The notes under the pieces are model-generated. The model did no database searches. It saw only the letters and a program-made list of their open reading frames with translations, and was not told the origin of the DNA. A DNA stretch of 64,000 nucleotides from DATKNA01 sp963786765 (GTDB taxonomy: Bacteria; Actinomycetota; Actinomycetes; Actinomycetales; Kineosporiaceae), in assembly GCA_963786765.1 (NCBI GenBank), contig CAWBAJ010000008.1, positions 496,001 through 560,000 of the forward strand, given 5' to 3'. Position numbers and translations under genes: made by a program. Of this stretch, positions 43,120-51,474 are shown in pieces (the stretch's first letter is position 1; every line of letters begins with the position of its first letter).

Positions 43120-44167
43120 TCACTCGTAGAGCACGTACTCCGGTTGGGGTCGCAGCGCCAGCACCTCGGACGGCGTCATCAGCTTCAGCCCGCCCCGGGT
43201 GTCCTCGTCGAAGAACAGCTTGAAGCCGGGATGGACGGGGCGGGGCAGGTTCTTGACGAGGCGCTTCCAGGTGCTGACCTTCGCGCCGGGGCTCCCGATG
43301 CCGTCCACGCTCTTGACCACCACGACACCGTCGCGCCGGCGGACCTTCTCGAAGCCGCGGACAATGCTCGGGTTGAGCTGGTGCACGACGAGCACCTTCT
43401 GCGGCAGGTCGTTCGCCCTGACGATGCCGTCGAGGTACGCGGACACCTCGTCGATCACGGCCCCCGTCGTGGAGCCGAAGACACGACCGGGGGTCTGGCC
43501 CGGGCCGACGGCCCACTCCGGGTCCAGGGACAGGCCGACGTCGGGCTCGCGCAGCCACTTCGCGAGCGCGTGCACCTCGTCGACGAAGGAGGCGCGGCCG
43601 GGCTGGATGTTGAGCAGCAGCAACGCGTGGTGCCGGCGCGCGGCCGCGAGGTAGCGACGGATGACGTCATCCCCGATCCCGACCCGGTACAAGCCGTCGC
43701 CGCCCGGGTGCGCCTGGACGACGACGGCGATGAGCTCGAGCACAGGCAGGATCTCGCGGCCCGCCCGGTACCTGCGTCCCAGCTTCTCGATCTCGTCAAC
43801 CCGGTCGTCCAGGTCGCCCACACCCAGCCGCCCGAAGGCTGCCGAGCCGGGGGCGCCGCTGAAGCCGACGAGCCGGTACCGCGGGAAGACCTGCCGGCCA
43901 CCCCGCGGCAGCTCGCTTCCTCCAGCGGAGGCGGTCGACCCCGGGCTCGCGCCGGCTCCCGGGGAACCGGTCGCGGACGGCGTCGCCCGCACCCCCTGAA
44001 CCGGCCCCGCCCGCGACCGAGGCTGTGGGGGAGGCAGCAGGCGGCACGCTGACGGAGCTGTCAGCCGCGGGCTGAGGCGAAGCCGGGCCGCACGCAGCGA
44101 CGAGAACGAGGGCCAGGAGCGCGGCGGCGGCAGCGCCGAGGGTGGGCGCCGCTGGCTGCCTGCGCAT
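43120..44167 (-). pseudogene. Lipoprotein of unknown function with a frameshift
   Basis: The ATG at 44167 opens a lipoprotein signal peptide (MRRQPAAPTL, hydrophobic core, C26 in VAAC). After a Ser/Ala/Gly linker the coding-quality frame changes at a run of five C (plus strand, 43992-43996) and continues as QVFPRYRLVGFSG to the stop at 43120. Reducing the run by one base gives a continuous protein of about 348 residues. The mature domain contains DVGLSLDPEWAVGPGQTPG and KVLVVHQLNPSIVRGFEKV, alternating beta/alpha like a TIM barrel, perhaps a glycan-binding or hydrolase-like fold. No family is recognised. Confidence 0.72.
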
Positions 44168-44201
44168 CGATCCTCCCGTCCGGGCGACGTCACCTGTCGC
44201 G

Positions 44202-44238
44202 GCAAGGGGCCCCGGCCTGGCCGGCCGGGGCCCCTTGC
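44202..44238 (-). terminator. Terminator after tRNA-Ser
   Basis: A perfect 15-bp inverted repeat (44202-44216 with 44224-44238) with a 7-base loop, 6 bases downstream of the tRNA-Ser 3' end on the minus strand and upstream of the lipoprotein gene. It should end the tRNA transcript. Confidence 0.8.
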
Positions 44239-44244
44239 GCAACG

Positions 44245-44335
44245 CGGAGGCGGCGGGATTTGAACCCGCGATGGGGTTGAAGCCCCAAACCCGCTTAGCA
44301 GGCGGGCGCCATAGACCGGACTAGGCGACGCCTCC
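44245..44335 (-). tRNA. tRNA-Ser (anticodon GCT)
   Basis: A 91-base class II tRNA on the minus strand: acceptor GGAGGCG/CGCCTCC, anticodon loop CTGCTAA (anticodon GCT) and the long variable arm (TTTGGGGCTTCAACCCCA region) typical of serine tRNAs. CCA is not encoded. Confidence 0.95.
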
Positions 44336-44525
44336 TCGTGTCGGGTCGAGGGTAGCCGCAGCGCCGGACTGCGGGCAAAGCGCCTCCGGTAGCGGCGCGC
44401 CGAACGGGCCACCCGGCACGCTTCGAACACCCCCGGCTCACGACTCCGGGGCCTGCGGAAACGCCCACCGTGGGAGGATGGCGTGTCCCGACCGTCGGCG
44501 TGCCCTGACACAGGAGGTGCCCCGA

Positions 44526-46136
44526 GTGACGCAGGTCGCGCCCTCCGGGACCGCCGCAGGACCGGACCGCCGCGAGGACCGGGACCGCCGTTCCACCGCA
44601 CCCAGGCGTCCAGGTGGCGCGCCCGTCCCCGAGCATGAGCCGCCAGTCGGCCCCAGGCCGCGCGGCCGGCACGCGACCGGGTACGACCAGGGATTCGGCG
44701 CCGTCGTCACCTGGACGGTGATCGGCAGCTTCCTCCCCGGTTCGGGCCTGCTCGCAGCCGGCCGGCGAGGAGCGGGCTGGCTCTTCGTTCTGCTGACGCT
44801 GTTCGTGGGAGCCGCCATCGGCGCCTTCGTGCTCCTCGGGAACGCCAAGCACACGGCACTCAGCGTCGCCTTCGACGTCAACGACCTGATGCGGGTCGCC
44901 CTGGTGCTGTCCGCAGCCGCCCTGCTCTGGGCGCTCGTGGTGCTCGCGAGCCATCTGTGCCTGCGCCGCTTCACGGTTCTGACCCCGGTGCAGGGTCTGC
45001 TCAGCACCGTCCTCGTCGCCGCGATCGTCGCCGGCGGGGGGCTGGTCGCGGCGAAGGCCGCCAGCATCTCCCTGATCCAGCGCGGGCTGCTGCAGGACGT
45101 GACCGCGAACGGCACCCAGGTCGACAACGGCGGCAAGCCGCAGTCCGGCCGGGCGGACCCCTGGGTGAACACCCCGCGGGTCAACGTGCTGCTGATCGGA
45201 TCGGACGCCGGCGCGGACCGCCAGGGCGTCCGCACCGACTCCGTGATCCTGGCGAGCATCGACACGCACAGCGGCGACACCGTGCTGTTCGGCGTCCCGC
45301 GGAACCTGCAGCACGTGCCGTTCCCGCCGGGGACGCCGATGACCCTCCAGTACCCCGACGGTTTCTACTGCCAGGACGTCAAGAACCCCTGCCTGTTCAA
45401 CGCCCTCTGGCAGTACGGCGTCGAGCACGCCGGCAACTCCTACTACCGCAATGTGAAGAACCCGGGCCTGCAGGCCACGATCGACGGGGTGCAGGCGGTC
45501 ACGGGGCTGCCGGTCAACGAGTACGTCCTGCTCGACCTGAAGGGCTTCGCGAGCTTCGTCAACGCCATCGGCGGCGTCGACGTGACCGTGCAGCGGCCCA
45601 TCCCGGTCGCGGGCCACGAGAACGCCTACGGCCAGCAAGTGGGCGTCAAGGAGTACATCAAGCCCGGCCGCCGGCATTTGAACGGGTACTACGCCCTCTG
45701 GTTCGCCCGCTCGCGCTCGGACTCCTCCGACTTCGACCGGATGGCCCGCCAGCGATGCCTCATCGGGGCGCTCACCCAGCAGGTGAACCCGGTGACCGTC
45801 GCGAGGTCCTTCCCGGCGCTCGCGGACGCGATCCGGAAGAACATCAGCATGAGCATCCGGCTGGCCGACCTGGGCGCCTGGGTGACCCTCGCTCAGCGGG
45901 TGCAGGCGGGGACCGTGCGCAGCCTGCCCTTCGTGGAGGGCGTCATCAGCACCGTGCACCCCGACTTCGACAAGATCCACGCCATGGTCGCGCGCGCTCT
46001 CGAGCCGGCCGGCTCCACGCCGTCCGCCACGAAGAAGCCGAAACCCAAGAAGTCGACCACGAAGAAGCCGAACGAGACGACGCGGTCACCGGTGATGTCC
46101 GGGAAGGCCGTGGACGTCAAGGACGCCTGCGGCTGA
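44526..46136 (+). CDS. LytR-CpsA-Psr family cell-wall ligase
   Basis: A 536-residue membrane-anchored enzyme expected to attach anionic polymers such as teichoic acid or arabinogalactan to peptidoglycan. Three to four hydrophobic segments (about 60-185) precede the extracellular LCP domain, which begins VNVLLIGSDAGADRQGVRTD and contains VLFGVPRNLQHVPFP, the Arg/Asp residues that bind pyrophosphate lipid. A Lys/Pro/Thr-rich tail ends the protein. The extra N-terminal helices resemble the larger actinobacterial members. GTG 44526 has GGAGGTG upstream, better than an earlier start. Confidence 0.87.
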   Translation: MTQVAPSGTAAGPDRREDRDRRSTAPRRPGGAPVPEHEPPVGPRPRGRHATGYDQGFGAVVTWTVIGSFLPGSGLLAAGRRGAGWLFVLLTLFVGAAIGAFVLLGNAKHTALSVAFDVNDLMRVALVLSAAALLWALVVLASHLCLRRFTVLTPVQGLLSTVLVAAIVAGGGLVAAKAASISLIQRGLLQDVTANGTQVDNGGKPQSGRADPWVNTPRVNVLLIGSDAGADRQGVRTDSVILASIDTHSGDTVLFGVPRNLQHVPFPPGTPMTLQYPDGFYCQDVKNPCLFNALWQYGVEHAGNSYYRNVKNPGLQATIDGVQAVTGLPVNEYVLLDLKGFASFVNAIGGVDVTVQRPIPVAGHENAYGQQVGVKEYIKPGRRHLNGYYALWFARSRSDSSDFDRMARQRCLIGALTQQVNPVTVARSFPALADAIRKNISMSIRLADLGAWVTLAQRVQAGTVRSLPFVEGVISTVHPDFDKIHAMVARALEPAGSTPSATKKPKPKKSTTKKPNETTRSPVMSGKAVDVKDACG

Positions 46137-46150
46137 CCCGCCCGTCCCGT

Positions 46151-48022
46151 TCAGCTGCGGGGCCCGGCGGCCTTCGTCCAGCGGACCTTCTGCCGGTCCA
46201 GCTCGAGGGCCCGGGCGACGGCGTCCACCGGATCGCCCCCGGCCCGGACCGCCTCGAGGGGGACGCCCGCGGTCCGCAGGGCGATCTGGCGCGGCGCTCC
46301 CGGCAGGTCCAGCCCGGCGGCCACCTCTGCGGTGACGGCCTCGAGGCGCTGACGGATGGCCGGGACGGCGGCTCCGTCGGTGGCGGGCAACAGCAGGGCG
46401 AACTCGTCCTCGCCGACCCGGTACGCGATGTCGCCGATGCGCAGAACGCCGGCGAACGCCCGGGCCAGCTCGCCGAGGACCTCATCGGCCGCCGGTGAGC
46501 CGAGTTCGGTACGCAACCGGGAGAGCCCGAGGACGTGGGCGGCGAGAACGGTGACGGGCATGCCGGCCCGGTCGGCGGTGCGGACAGCGGCTGCGACGTC
46601 GCCCGAGAGACGGTGTGGTCCGGGCAGGGCAGTCGCCTCGTCGAGCTCACCCCGCCGGAAGGCGATGTGCCGCGCCGTGCTCAGGAGCGCGGCGCCGGTC
46701 ATCCGGGCCAGGCGGCCGAGGACGTCCTGCTCGACGGCGCTGAACGGCCGCGGCTCGTGCCGCCGCGCGAGCAGGGTGCCGGCGAGCGCCCCGGCGCTGG
46801 GGACGGGGACGGCGAGGAGTGCGGTGGCGGCGCCATCGGCGAGCGGGTCTCCTTCGACGACGCGACGCACCGCGTCGCCCACACCGAGCAGGGCGTTCAG
46901 GGTGGCCGGCCCCCACAGGTCGGCGGCCTCGGGGCCGCCGGGGTGCAGCCACAGCACGCGGGGACCTTCCACCGCGCGCAGGACGAGCGCGGAGACATCC
47001 GCCCGGACGAGGCGCGCGGCTTGCTCCGCGGCGATCCGGGCGATCTCCGGCTGGCCCTGGGCGTGCTGGAGGAGGACGCCGGCCGCCTGGATCTCCGCGC
47101 GCAGGGACGGCGCCGGGGAGCGGCGACGACGCTGGCGGTACCAGGGAACCGCGACGGCCTCGCGCTGTTCGGGCAGGTCGGCCACGGCGGCGATCTCGGC
47201 CTCGAGCGCGGCCCGGGCGGCCGACTGCGGATCGGCAGATCCCTCGTGGGCCGGGGCGGCCGGCTGCTGCGGGAACGCCGGAGCCGCGGACTCGCGGGCG
47301 GGAGGCAGTTCGAAGGGAAGGTCGACCGGGAGCCGTTCGGCGTTCCCGGCCGGGGCGAAGTCCGTTCCGGGCACGACGTCGATGCCGGGATCGGCGTGCA
47401 CACCAGGGGCCGCCGCGGCGATGCCGGGCAGTTCGGGCAGCTCCGCGGTGTCCGTCGCATCGAACGTGGCGGCGACGGGGCCCGGGACGGGAACGGCGAC
47501 GGGGGCGGGGGACGGGACGCCGACGGGGGCGCGGTCGTCGGCGCGGTCGTCGGCGCGGTCGTCGGCGCGGTCGTCCGCGCGGTCGTGAGCGCGGTCGTCA
47601 GCGCGGTCATCGATGCCATCGTCGGCGTCGTCGTCCCCGGCCGGCGTGGACGGCCGCCAGCCAGGGACGCGACGCATCAGGTGCCAGGCAGGTCGGTCCT
47701 CGCGATGCCGCCCCGGACGGCAGCCGAGCTCCTCGTTGCCCAGCAACGCCTCGAGGTCCGCGCCGGCCGGAGCCGGCCGGGTAACCCGTGAGGTGGGGGC
47801 TCCGCCGGGGACCACGCTGACGGCGGTGACGCCGTCATCGGGCTCGTCGGTTCCGATCCACGCGAGGCGCTCCGCAGCAGCTGCGGTCGCTCCCGGCATC
47901 CGGACGTGACGGCGCCGGGTCAGCGGGCGCACGCGGGTGCCGGGCAGCACGGAGTGCGCGCCGGCGCCGGACCCGTCGGTCTGGGCGTCGGCGAAGAACC
48001 TGTCCGCGTTGTCGTGCTGCAC
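46151..48022 (-). CDS. GAF plus degenerate GGDEF protein
   Basis: A 623-residue soluble protein. The first 270 residues are disordered, Asp/Pro/Ala-rich, with a tandem DDRA repeat (about 142-168). A GAF-like domain follows (about 310-440: LLQHAQGQPEIARIAAEQAA) and then a GGDEF-like domain (about 455-615). Its signature reads RVGEDEFALLLP, so the second Gly of GG(D/E)EF is Glu; diguanylate cyclase activity is doubtful. It may instead bind nucleotide or act as a sensor scaffold. Convergent with the LCP gene. Confidence 0.72.
   Translation of the reverse strand: MQHDNADRFFADAQTDGSGAGAHSVLPGTRVRPLTRRRHVRMPGATAAAAERLAWIGTDEPDDGVTAVSVVPGGAPTSRVTRPAPAGADLEALLGNEELGCRPGRHREDRPAWHLMRRVPGWRPSTPAGDDDADDGIDDRADDRAHDRADDRADDRADDRADDRAPVGVPSPAPVAVPVPGPVAATFDATDTAELPELPGIAAAAPGVHADPGIDVVPGTDFAPAGNAERLPVDLPFELPPARESAAPAFPQQPAAPAHEGSADPQSAARAALEAEIAAVADLPEQREAVAVPWYRQRRRRSPAPSLRAEIQAAGVLLQHAQGQPEIARIAAEQAARLVRADVSALVLRAVEGPRVLWLHPGGPEAADLWGPATLNALLGVGDAVRRVVEGDPLADGAATALLAVPVPSAGALAGTLLARRHEPRPFSAVEQDVLGRLARMTGAALLSTARHIAFRRGELDEATALPGPHRLSGDVAAAVRTADRAGMPVTVLAAHVLGLSRLRTELGSPAADEVLGELARAFAGVLRIGDIAYRVGEDEFALLLPATDGAAVPAIRQRLEAVTAEVAAGLDLPGAPRQIALRTAGVPLEAVRAGGDPVDAVARALELDRQKVRWTKAAGPRS
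47531..47602. repeat. 12-bp tandem repeat inside the GGDEF-protein gene
   Basis: Six 12-bp units related to GCGGTCGTCGGC (47531-47602), the first three identical, later ones with one or two changes, and a seventh degraded unit after them. They encode the DDRA (and DDRAH) tetrapeptide repeats. The array is in frame, so length changes would add or remove residues without breaking the gene. Confidence 0.85.
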
Positions 48023-48343
48023 AGGCCTTCCATCGGCACGTGGCGCCGAGAACTGGAACTCCCCTGTATGGGGGAGCAGAAGCTGAGGGGGTTTGCGCCC
48101 GGCCCGCGCGGGTAGGGGTTAAACGTGCCCCGTCCTGCTGCGGCGCGGCGCCAGGCGCAGGGGTGGGTGCTGCTGCTGCGCAGGGCGGGGCTCCCGGATC
48201 GGCTCTCCATTTCGGCTGTTCGCCCCCGATTGCGGCGATCGTCCTCGTGTGGTGGTCTGAAGCAGGGACGGCGCCGACCCCGGCGCGGTCTGCGCGCCGG
48301 GCGTACCGCCGCGCATCCCGTTCAGGCCGATGCGGGAGTGATC
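48023..48343. other. Intergenic region upstream of the sigma-factor gene
   Basis: About 320 bases between two divergent genes. It holds the SigB/SigF-type promoter at 48091-48115. The sequence CTCCCCTGTATGGGGGAG (48058-48075) is a hairpin with imperfect arms and could belong to the GGDEF gene's 5' end. No small ORF is convincing here; the sigma-factor mRNA would have a leader of roughly 220 bases. Confidence 0.6.
48091..48115 (+). promoter_or_regulatory. SigB/SigF-type promoter of the sigma-factor gene
   Basis: GTTT (48091-48094) and GGGTAG (48110-48115) are separated by exactly 15 bases, fitting the SigB/SigF consensus. It is on the strand of the sigma gene, about 230 bases upstream, suggesting positive autoregulation as known for SigB and SigF. 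Confidence 0.7.
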
Positions 48344-49126
48344 ATGGTTTCCAGCCGACACGGCAGCGGAGCGGACGACGCACGCCAGAACGAGACGGCC
48401 GAGATCGTGCAGCAGCTCCGCGAGTGCACCGACGAGGCGGAGCGTGTGCGCCTGCGGGAGCGCCTCGTCGTCGTCAACGTCCCGGTGGCAACGAGCATCG
48501 CCCTGCGGTACCGCTCCCGCGGCGAGGCCATGGAGGATCTCGTGCAGGCCGCCCACCTCGGCCTCGTCAAAGCCGTCAACGGTTTCGACCCCGAACGCGG
48601 GCGCGACTTCCTCGCCTACGCGGTGCCCACCATCTCCGGTGAGGTCAAGCGGCACTTCCGCGACCAGGGCTGGGACATCAGGCCGCCGCGACGCATCCAG
48701 GAGCTGCGGGCGGAGGTCGAGCGCGCCTCCGCCGACCTGACCCAGAGTCTCGGCCGGGCGCCCCGGCTGAGCGAGATCGCCGCGCACCTGGGGGCTCCGG
48801 AGGACGACGTCGTCGAGTGCGTGGCGAGCGCCGACCTGTACCACGTCCACTCGCTCGACGCCCCGGTCGGCGGCGCCGAGGACCTCGCCGTCGGCGACAC
48901 CCTCGGCGACCTCGATCCCATGCTCGGCCAGATCGAGGACGTGCTGTCGGTGCGTCCCCTGCTCGAGCGGCTCTCGCCGCGCGATCGGCGCATCCTCGCC
49001 CTGCGCTTCTTCTCGGGGTGGACCCAGCAGCAGATCGCCGACGACGTCGGCGTCACCCAGATGCAGGTGTCCCGGCTCATCAGCAAGGCCCTGCGTCGCC
49101 TGCGCGAGGGGCTCCAGGCCGCCTGA
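48344..49126 (+). CDS. RNA polymerase sigma factor, SigB/SigF/SigG family
   Basis: A 260-residue alternative sigma factor. Region 2 (YRSRGEAMEDLVQAAHLGLV, about 65-84, with GRDFLAYAVPTISGEVKRHF) and region 4 (SPRDRRILALRFFSGWTQQQ, then DDVGVTQMQVSRLISKALRR) are clear, with region 3 in between; this three-region set is that of the general-stress SigB/SigF group. GGGAG precedes the ATG at 48344. No anti-sigma factor (RsbW) or antagonist gene is adjacent, so regulation must lie elsewhere or use another partner. Confidence 0.88.
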   Translation: MVSSRHGSGADDARQNETAEIVQQLRECTDEAERVRLRERLVVVNVPVATSIALRYRSRGEAMEDLVQAAHLGLVKAVNGFDPERGRDFLAYAVPTISGEVKRHFRDQGWDIRPPRRIQELRAEVERASADLTQSLGRAPRLSEIAAHLGAPEDDVVECVASADLYHVHSLDAPVGGAEDLAVGDTLGDLDPMLGQIEDVLSVRPLLERLSPRDRRILALRFFSGWTQQQIADDVGVTQMQVSRLISKALRRLREGLQAA

Positions 49127-49165
49127 GCCGCACCTCCCCGCCGGCGCCGACAGGGCCGGCTGGAC

Positions 49166-49204
49166 CCACATCATCGAGCCACGTCATCGACCCACATCAT
49201 CGAC
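49166..49204. repeat. 13-bp tandem repeat before the hemerythrin gene
   Basis: Three consecutive copies: CCACATCATCGAG, CCACGTCATCGAC and CCACATCATCGAC. The array sits 19-57 bases upstream of the hemerythrin ATG, in the promoter/leader region between the sigma-factor gene and it. Confidence 0.75.
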
Positions 49205-49222
49205 CCCAGGGGGTACCCCGAC

Positions 49223-49786
49223 ATGCCCGAGCACCACCCGGACGACGACGTCATCGCCGAGCTCATGGTCGACCACCGCGAGGTGGAGGAGCTCTTCGCG
49301 AAGATCGAGGGCGAGCAGAGCGCAGAGGACCGCCAGGACACGTTCGAACAGATCATCACCGAGCTCGTCCGGCACTCGATCGCCGAGGAGTCGTGGCTCT
49401 ACCCGGCTGTCGAGGACAAGCTCCCCGGCGGCAAGGAGATCGCCGACAAGGAGCGCGCCGACCACCAGCAGGTCGAGGAGCTCCTGAAGGAGCTCGAGGG
49501 CGAGGACCCGCACGCGCCGGAGAGCCGGCCCAAGGTCACAGAGCTCATCACCAGCCTGCGGGCCCACATCCAGGACGAGGAGAACAACCTCTTCCCGGCG
49601 CTGCGGGCCAACGCCACCCCCGAGGAGCTGCGCGAGCTGGGCGACAAGGTGCGCACCACCAAGAAGGCCGCGCCGACGCGCCCGCACCCGAGCGCGCCCC
49701 GCGGCGAGATGGCCCGCAAGACGCTCGGCCCCGTGGTCGGCCTCGTCGACCGGACCCGCGACCTGCTCACGGGTCGCAACCGCTGA
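49223..49786 (+). CDS. Hemerythrin-domain protein
   Basis: A 187-residue protein with one four-helix hemerythrin-like domain (about 5-140). Iron ligands are visible in LMVDHREVEELF, in RHSIAEESWLYPAVED, in KERADHQQVEELL and in HIQDEENNLFPAL, the H-HxxxE-H-HxxxD pattern. A basic tail follows (TRPHPSAPRGEMARKTLG). It would bind a diiron site and oxygen or act in redox stress. AGGGGG precedes the ATG. Located right after the sigma-factor gene (97-base gap), probably in its regulon, though I see no SigB-type promoter directly in the gap. Confidence 0.87.
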   Translation: MPEHHPDDDVIAELMVDHREVEELFAKIEGEQSAEDRQDTFEQIITELVRHSIAEESWLYPAVEDKLPGGKEIADKERADHQQVEELLKELEGEDPHAPESRPKVTELITSLRAHIQDEENNLFPALRANATPEELRELGDKVRTTKKAAPTRPHPSAPRGEMARKTLGPVVGLVDRTRDLLTGRNR

Positions 49787-49796
49787 CGAGCAGAAC

Positions 49797-49837
49797 AGCA
49801 GGAGGGGCCCTCGCCGCCGGCGAGGGCCGCTCCTGCT
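49797..49837. terminator. Bidirectional terminator between hemerythrin and Rieske genes
   Basis: A hairpin with 19-base arms (49797-49815 and 49819-49837), one mismatch and a 3-base loop. It lies 10 bases after the hemerythrin stop and just before the convergent Rieske gene's end. Confidence 0.85.
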
Positions 49838-49854
49838 CTCGAACGGGTTGCGGG

Positions 49855-50730
49855 TCAGGCGGCCGGTCGCACCCGGGCGCTGACGACGCCGTCGTGCACC
49901 TGCACGTCGAATCCCGGCTGGGGCGCGGTGGCCGGACCGTGGCGGACCGCCCCGTCCGCCAGCACGAAGACACTGCCGTGCCAGGGGCAGACGATGCAGT
50001 CGGCTGCGCCGTCCTCGATCAACCGCCCCTCGTGCAGCGGACCGGACAGGTGCGAGCAGTGGTCGGCCAGCACGGTGACGACGTCCCCGCGGCGTACGAC
50101 CACCACGGGCGTGTCGCCCACCGTACGCAGCGTCGGGGTGCGCTCGGCGAACTCCTCGAGACGGCCGATCTCGGCCCAGTCCTCGGGCGTCACGTGCGGC
50201 ACGTCCTGCGCGTGGTTCATGCCGGCCGACCAGCGGTAGGAGAGGTGCCCGCCGATGCCCGCGCCCGCCGCGGCCGCCGTGACCCCCAGCAGCGTCAGCA
50301 GGCGGCCCCCGTCGCCACGCCGCCGCCGCACCAGGGAGGTCGCGAGCAGACCGATGGCGACGGTATTGGCCGAGGCGTGCACCAGGCCGACGCGCTGCTG
50401 CTCCGGGAGCAGCTTCGACCAGTCCGTGACACCGGCCGCCGCCGTCGCGGGGGCGGCGGCGAGGCCGATGGCGAGCAGCGCCTCGGCCGCTCGGTCCGCG
50501 CCGGCGCGACGCTCACCGGCAGGCAGGCCGAGCGACACGGCATCGACGAGTACGGCACTCGTCCAGGCGCCGACGGGGAGCTGCGCGAGCATGGGGTGCA
50601 CGGGGTGGCCGAGCCACACGCCGTGAAGGGCGTCCCGGACGGCGACGGGGACGCGGTCGACGAACTTCGTGAGGCCCGCCGAGAGCGGGTCGAGACGCGC
50701 CGCCCCTGCCACCCGGTCGAGGATCTGCAT
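49855..50730 (-). CDS. DUF2231 membrane domain plus Rieske [2Fe-2S] domain
   Basis: A 291-residue membrane protein with an N-terminal four-helix DUF2231 region (about 1-165; HGVWLGHPVHPMLAQLPVGA) and a C-terminal Rieske domain (about 185-290) with the cluster motifs CSHLSGPLHEG and CIVCPWHGS. It probably transfers electrons in the membrane, partner unknown. Start choice among GTG 50733, GTG 50739 and ATG 50730 is uncertain; GGGAGG lies at 50743-50748. Confidence 0.87.
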   Translation of the reverse strand: MQILDRVAGAARLDPLSAGLTKFVDRVPVAVRDALHGVWLGHPVHPMLAQLPVGAWTSAVLVDAVSLGLPAGERRAGADRAAEALLAIGLAAAPATAAAGVTDWSKLLPEQQRVGLVHASANTVAIGLLATSLVRRRRGDGGRLLTLLGVTAAAAGAGIGGHLSYRWSAGMNHAQDVPHVTPEDWAEIGRLEEFAERTPTLRTVGDTPVVVVRRGDVVTVLADHCSHLSGPLHEGRLIEDGAADCIVCPWHGSVFVLADGAVRHGPATAPQPGFDVQVHDGVVSARVRPAA

Positions 50731-50779
50731 CACAGCCACGGGCCTCCCGTGCCCCGGGAGATCGCGGGGCAAACTCGGG

Positions 50780-51388
50780 TCAGGCGTTCCAGCGGTCGAG
50801 CACCGGGGTTCCTCGGTCCCAGCCGAGCACGGACAGGTGCGCGGGCTCGAGCGGCAGCCGCCAGGCCAGCTCCCAGGCCGCCTCGATCCACTGGACGGCG
50901 ACCATGCGCAGCAGGTGCCCGTGCGCGAAGAGGAGGACGTCGTGCGCGCCGAACGAGCGCACCCGCTCGACCACCGCCCCGGCGCGAGCCGCGACGTCCG
51001 CCAGCGTCTCCCCGTGCGGCATCGCGGTGTGCGTCCAGGGCGACCACCCCGGCACCTCCCGCCGGATCTCCGCGCGGGTGCGGCCCTCGTAGTCGCCGTA
51101 GTCCCACTCGACGGCGCGCGGCTCCACCTCGGCGTCCGGGAAGCCCGCGAGCTCCGCGGTGCGCCGCGCCCGCTGCAGCGGGCTGGTGAGGACCAGGCCG
51201 AAGCCGACGCCTGCGAGCCGGTCCCGCAGGGCCGCTGCCTCCCGCTCGCCCTCGGCGGTGAGCGGGATGTCGCTGCTGCCGGTGTGCTTTCCCACCGAAC
51301 TCCACTCGGTAGGCCCGTGCCGCACGATCCACAGCCGCGGGCCGTCGCCCTCGCCGTCCAGGTCATCCGGGTTCCCGTAGCTGCTCAC
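50780..51388 (-). CDS. Histidine phosphatase family protein
   Basis: A 202-residue phosphoglycerate-mutase-type enzyme. The catalytic RHG motif is in LWIVRHGPTEWSS (about 24-36), the second set of residues in GDYEGRTRAEIRREVPG, and the final His in LFAHGHLLRM. The substrate could be a small phosphorylated metabolite; the ATHG-type sequence and length fit the acid-phosphatase side of the family. The GTG start at 51388 has no clear Shine-Dalgarno; CACACT 7 bases upstream may be a -10, giving a leaderless mRNA. Confidence 0.85.
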   Translation of the reverse strand: MSSYGNPDDLDGEGDGPRLWIVRHGPTEWSSVGKHTGSSDIPLTAEGEREAAALRDRLAGVGFGLVLTSPLQRARRTAELAGFPDAEVEPRAVEWDYGDYEGRTRAEIRREVPGWSPWTHTAMPHGETLADVAARAGAVVERVRSFGAHDVLLFAHGHLLRMVAVQWIEAAWELAWRLPLEPAHLSVLGWDRGTPVLDRWNA

Positions 51389-51440
51389 GCCGCTCAGTGT
51401 GGCTTGCCGGGTCGGGTGTGGCTTGCCGGGCCGAGGGCGG

Positions 51441-51465
51441 GTGTACGGGGCGGGGACATGGGTAG
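51441..51465 (+). promoter_or_regulatory. SigB/SigF-type promoter of the DUF6480 gene
   Basis: GTGT (51441-51444) and GGGTAG (51460-51465) are separated by exactly 15 bases. The -10 ends 9 bases before the ATG at 51475. The same spacing and sequence type are found ahead of the sigma gene and the SDR gene. Confidence 0.7.
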
Positions 51466-51474
51466 TGCCGCCTG

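Noticed and set aside
43160..44601. Long minus-strand frame extending upstream of the lipoprotein through tRNA-Ser
   Set aside because: It would run through the tRNA and a perfect terminator. The lipoprotein signal peptide in another frame starts at 44167 and fits better.
47531..47614. CRISPR array suspected from the short repeated units
   Set aside because: Units are contiguous 12-mers with no spacers, in frame in a protein gene; no cas genes are nearby.
49205..49222. SigB-type promoter for hemerythrin (GGGTAC at 49211-49216)
   Set aside because: No GTTT/GTGT-like -35 occurs at 14-16 bases upstream; the sequence there is part of the 13-bp repeat.
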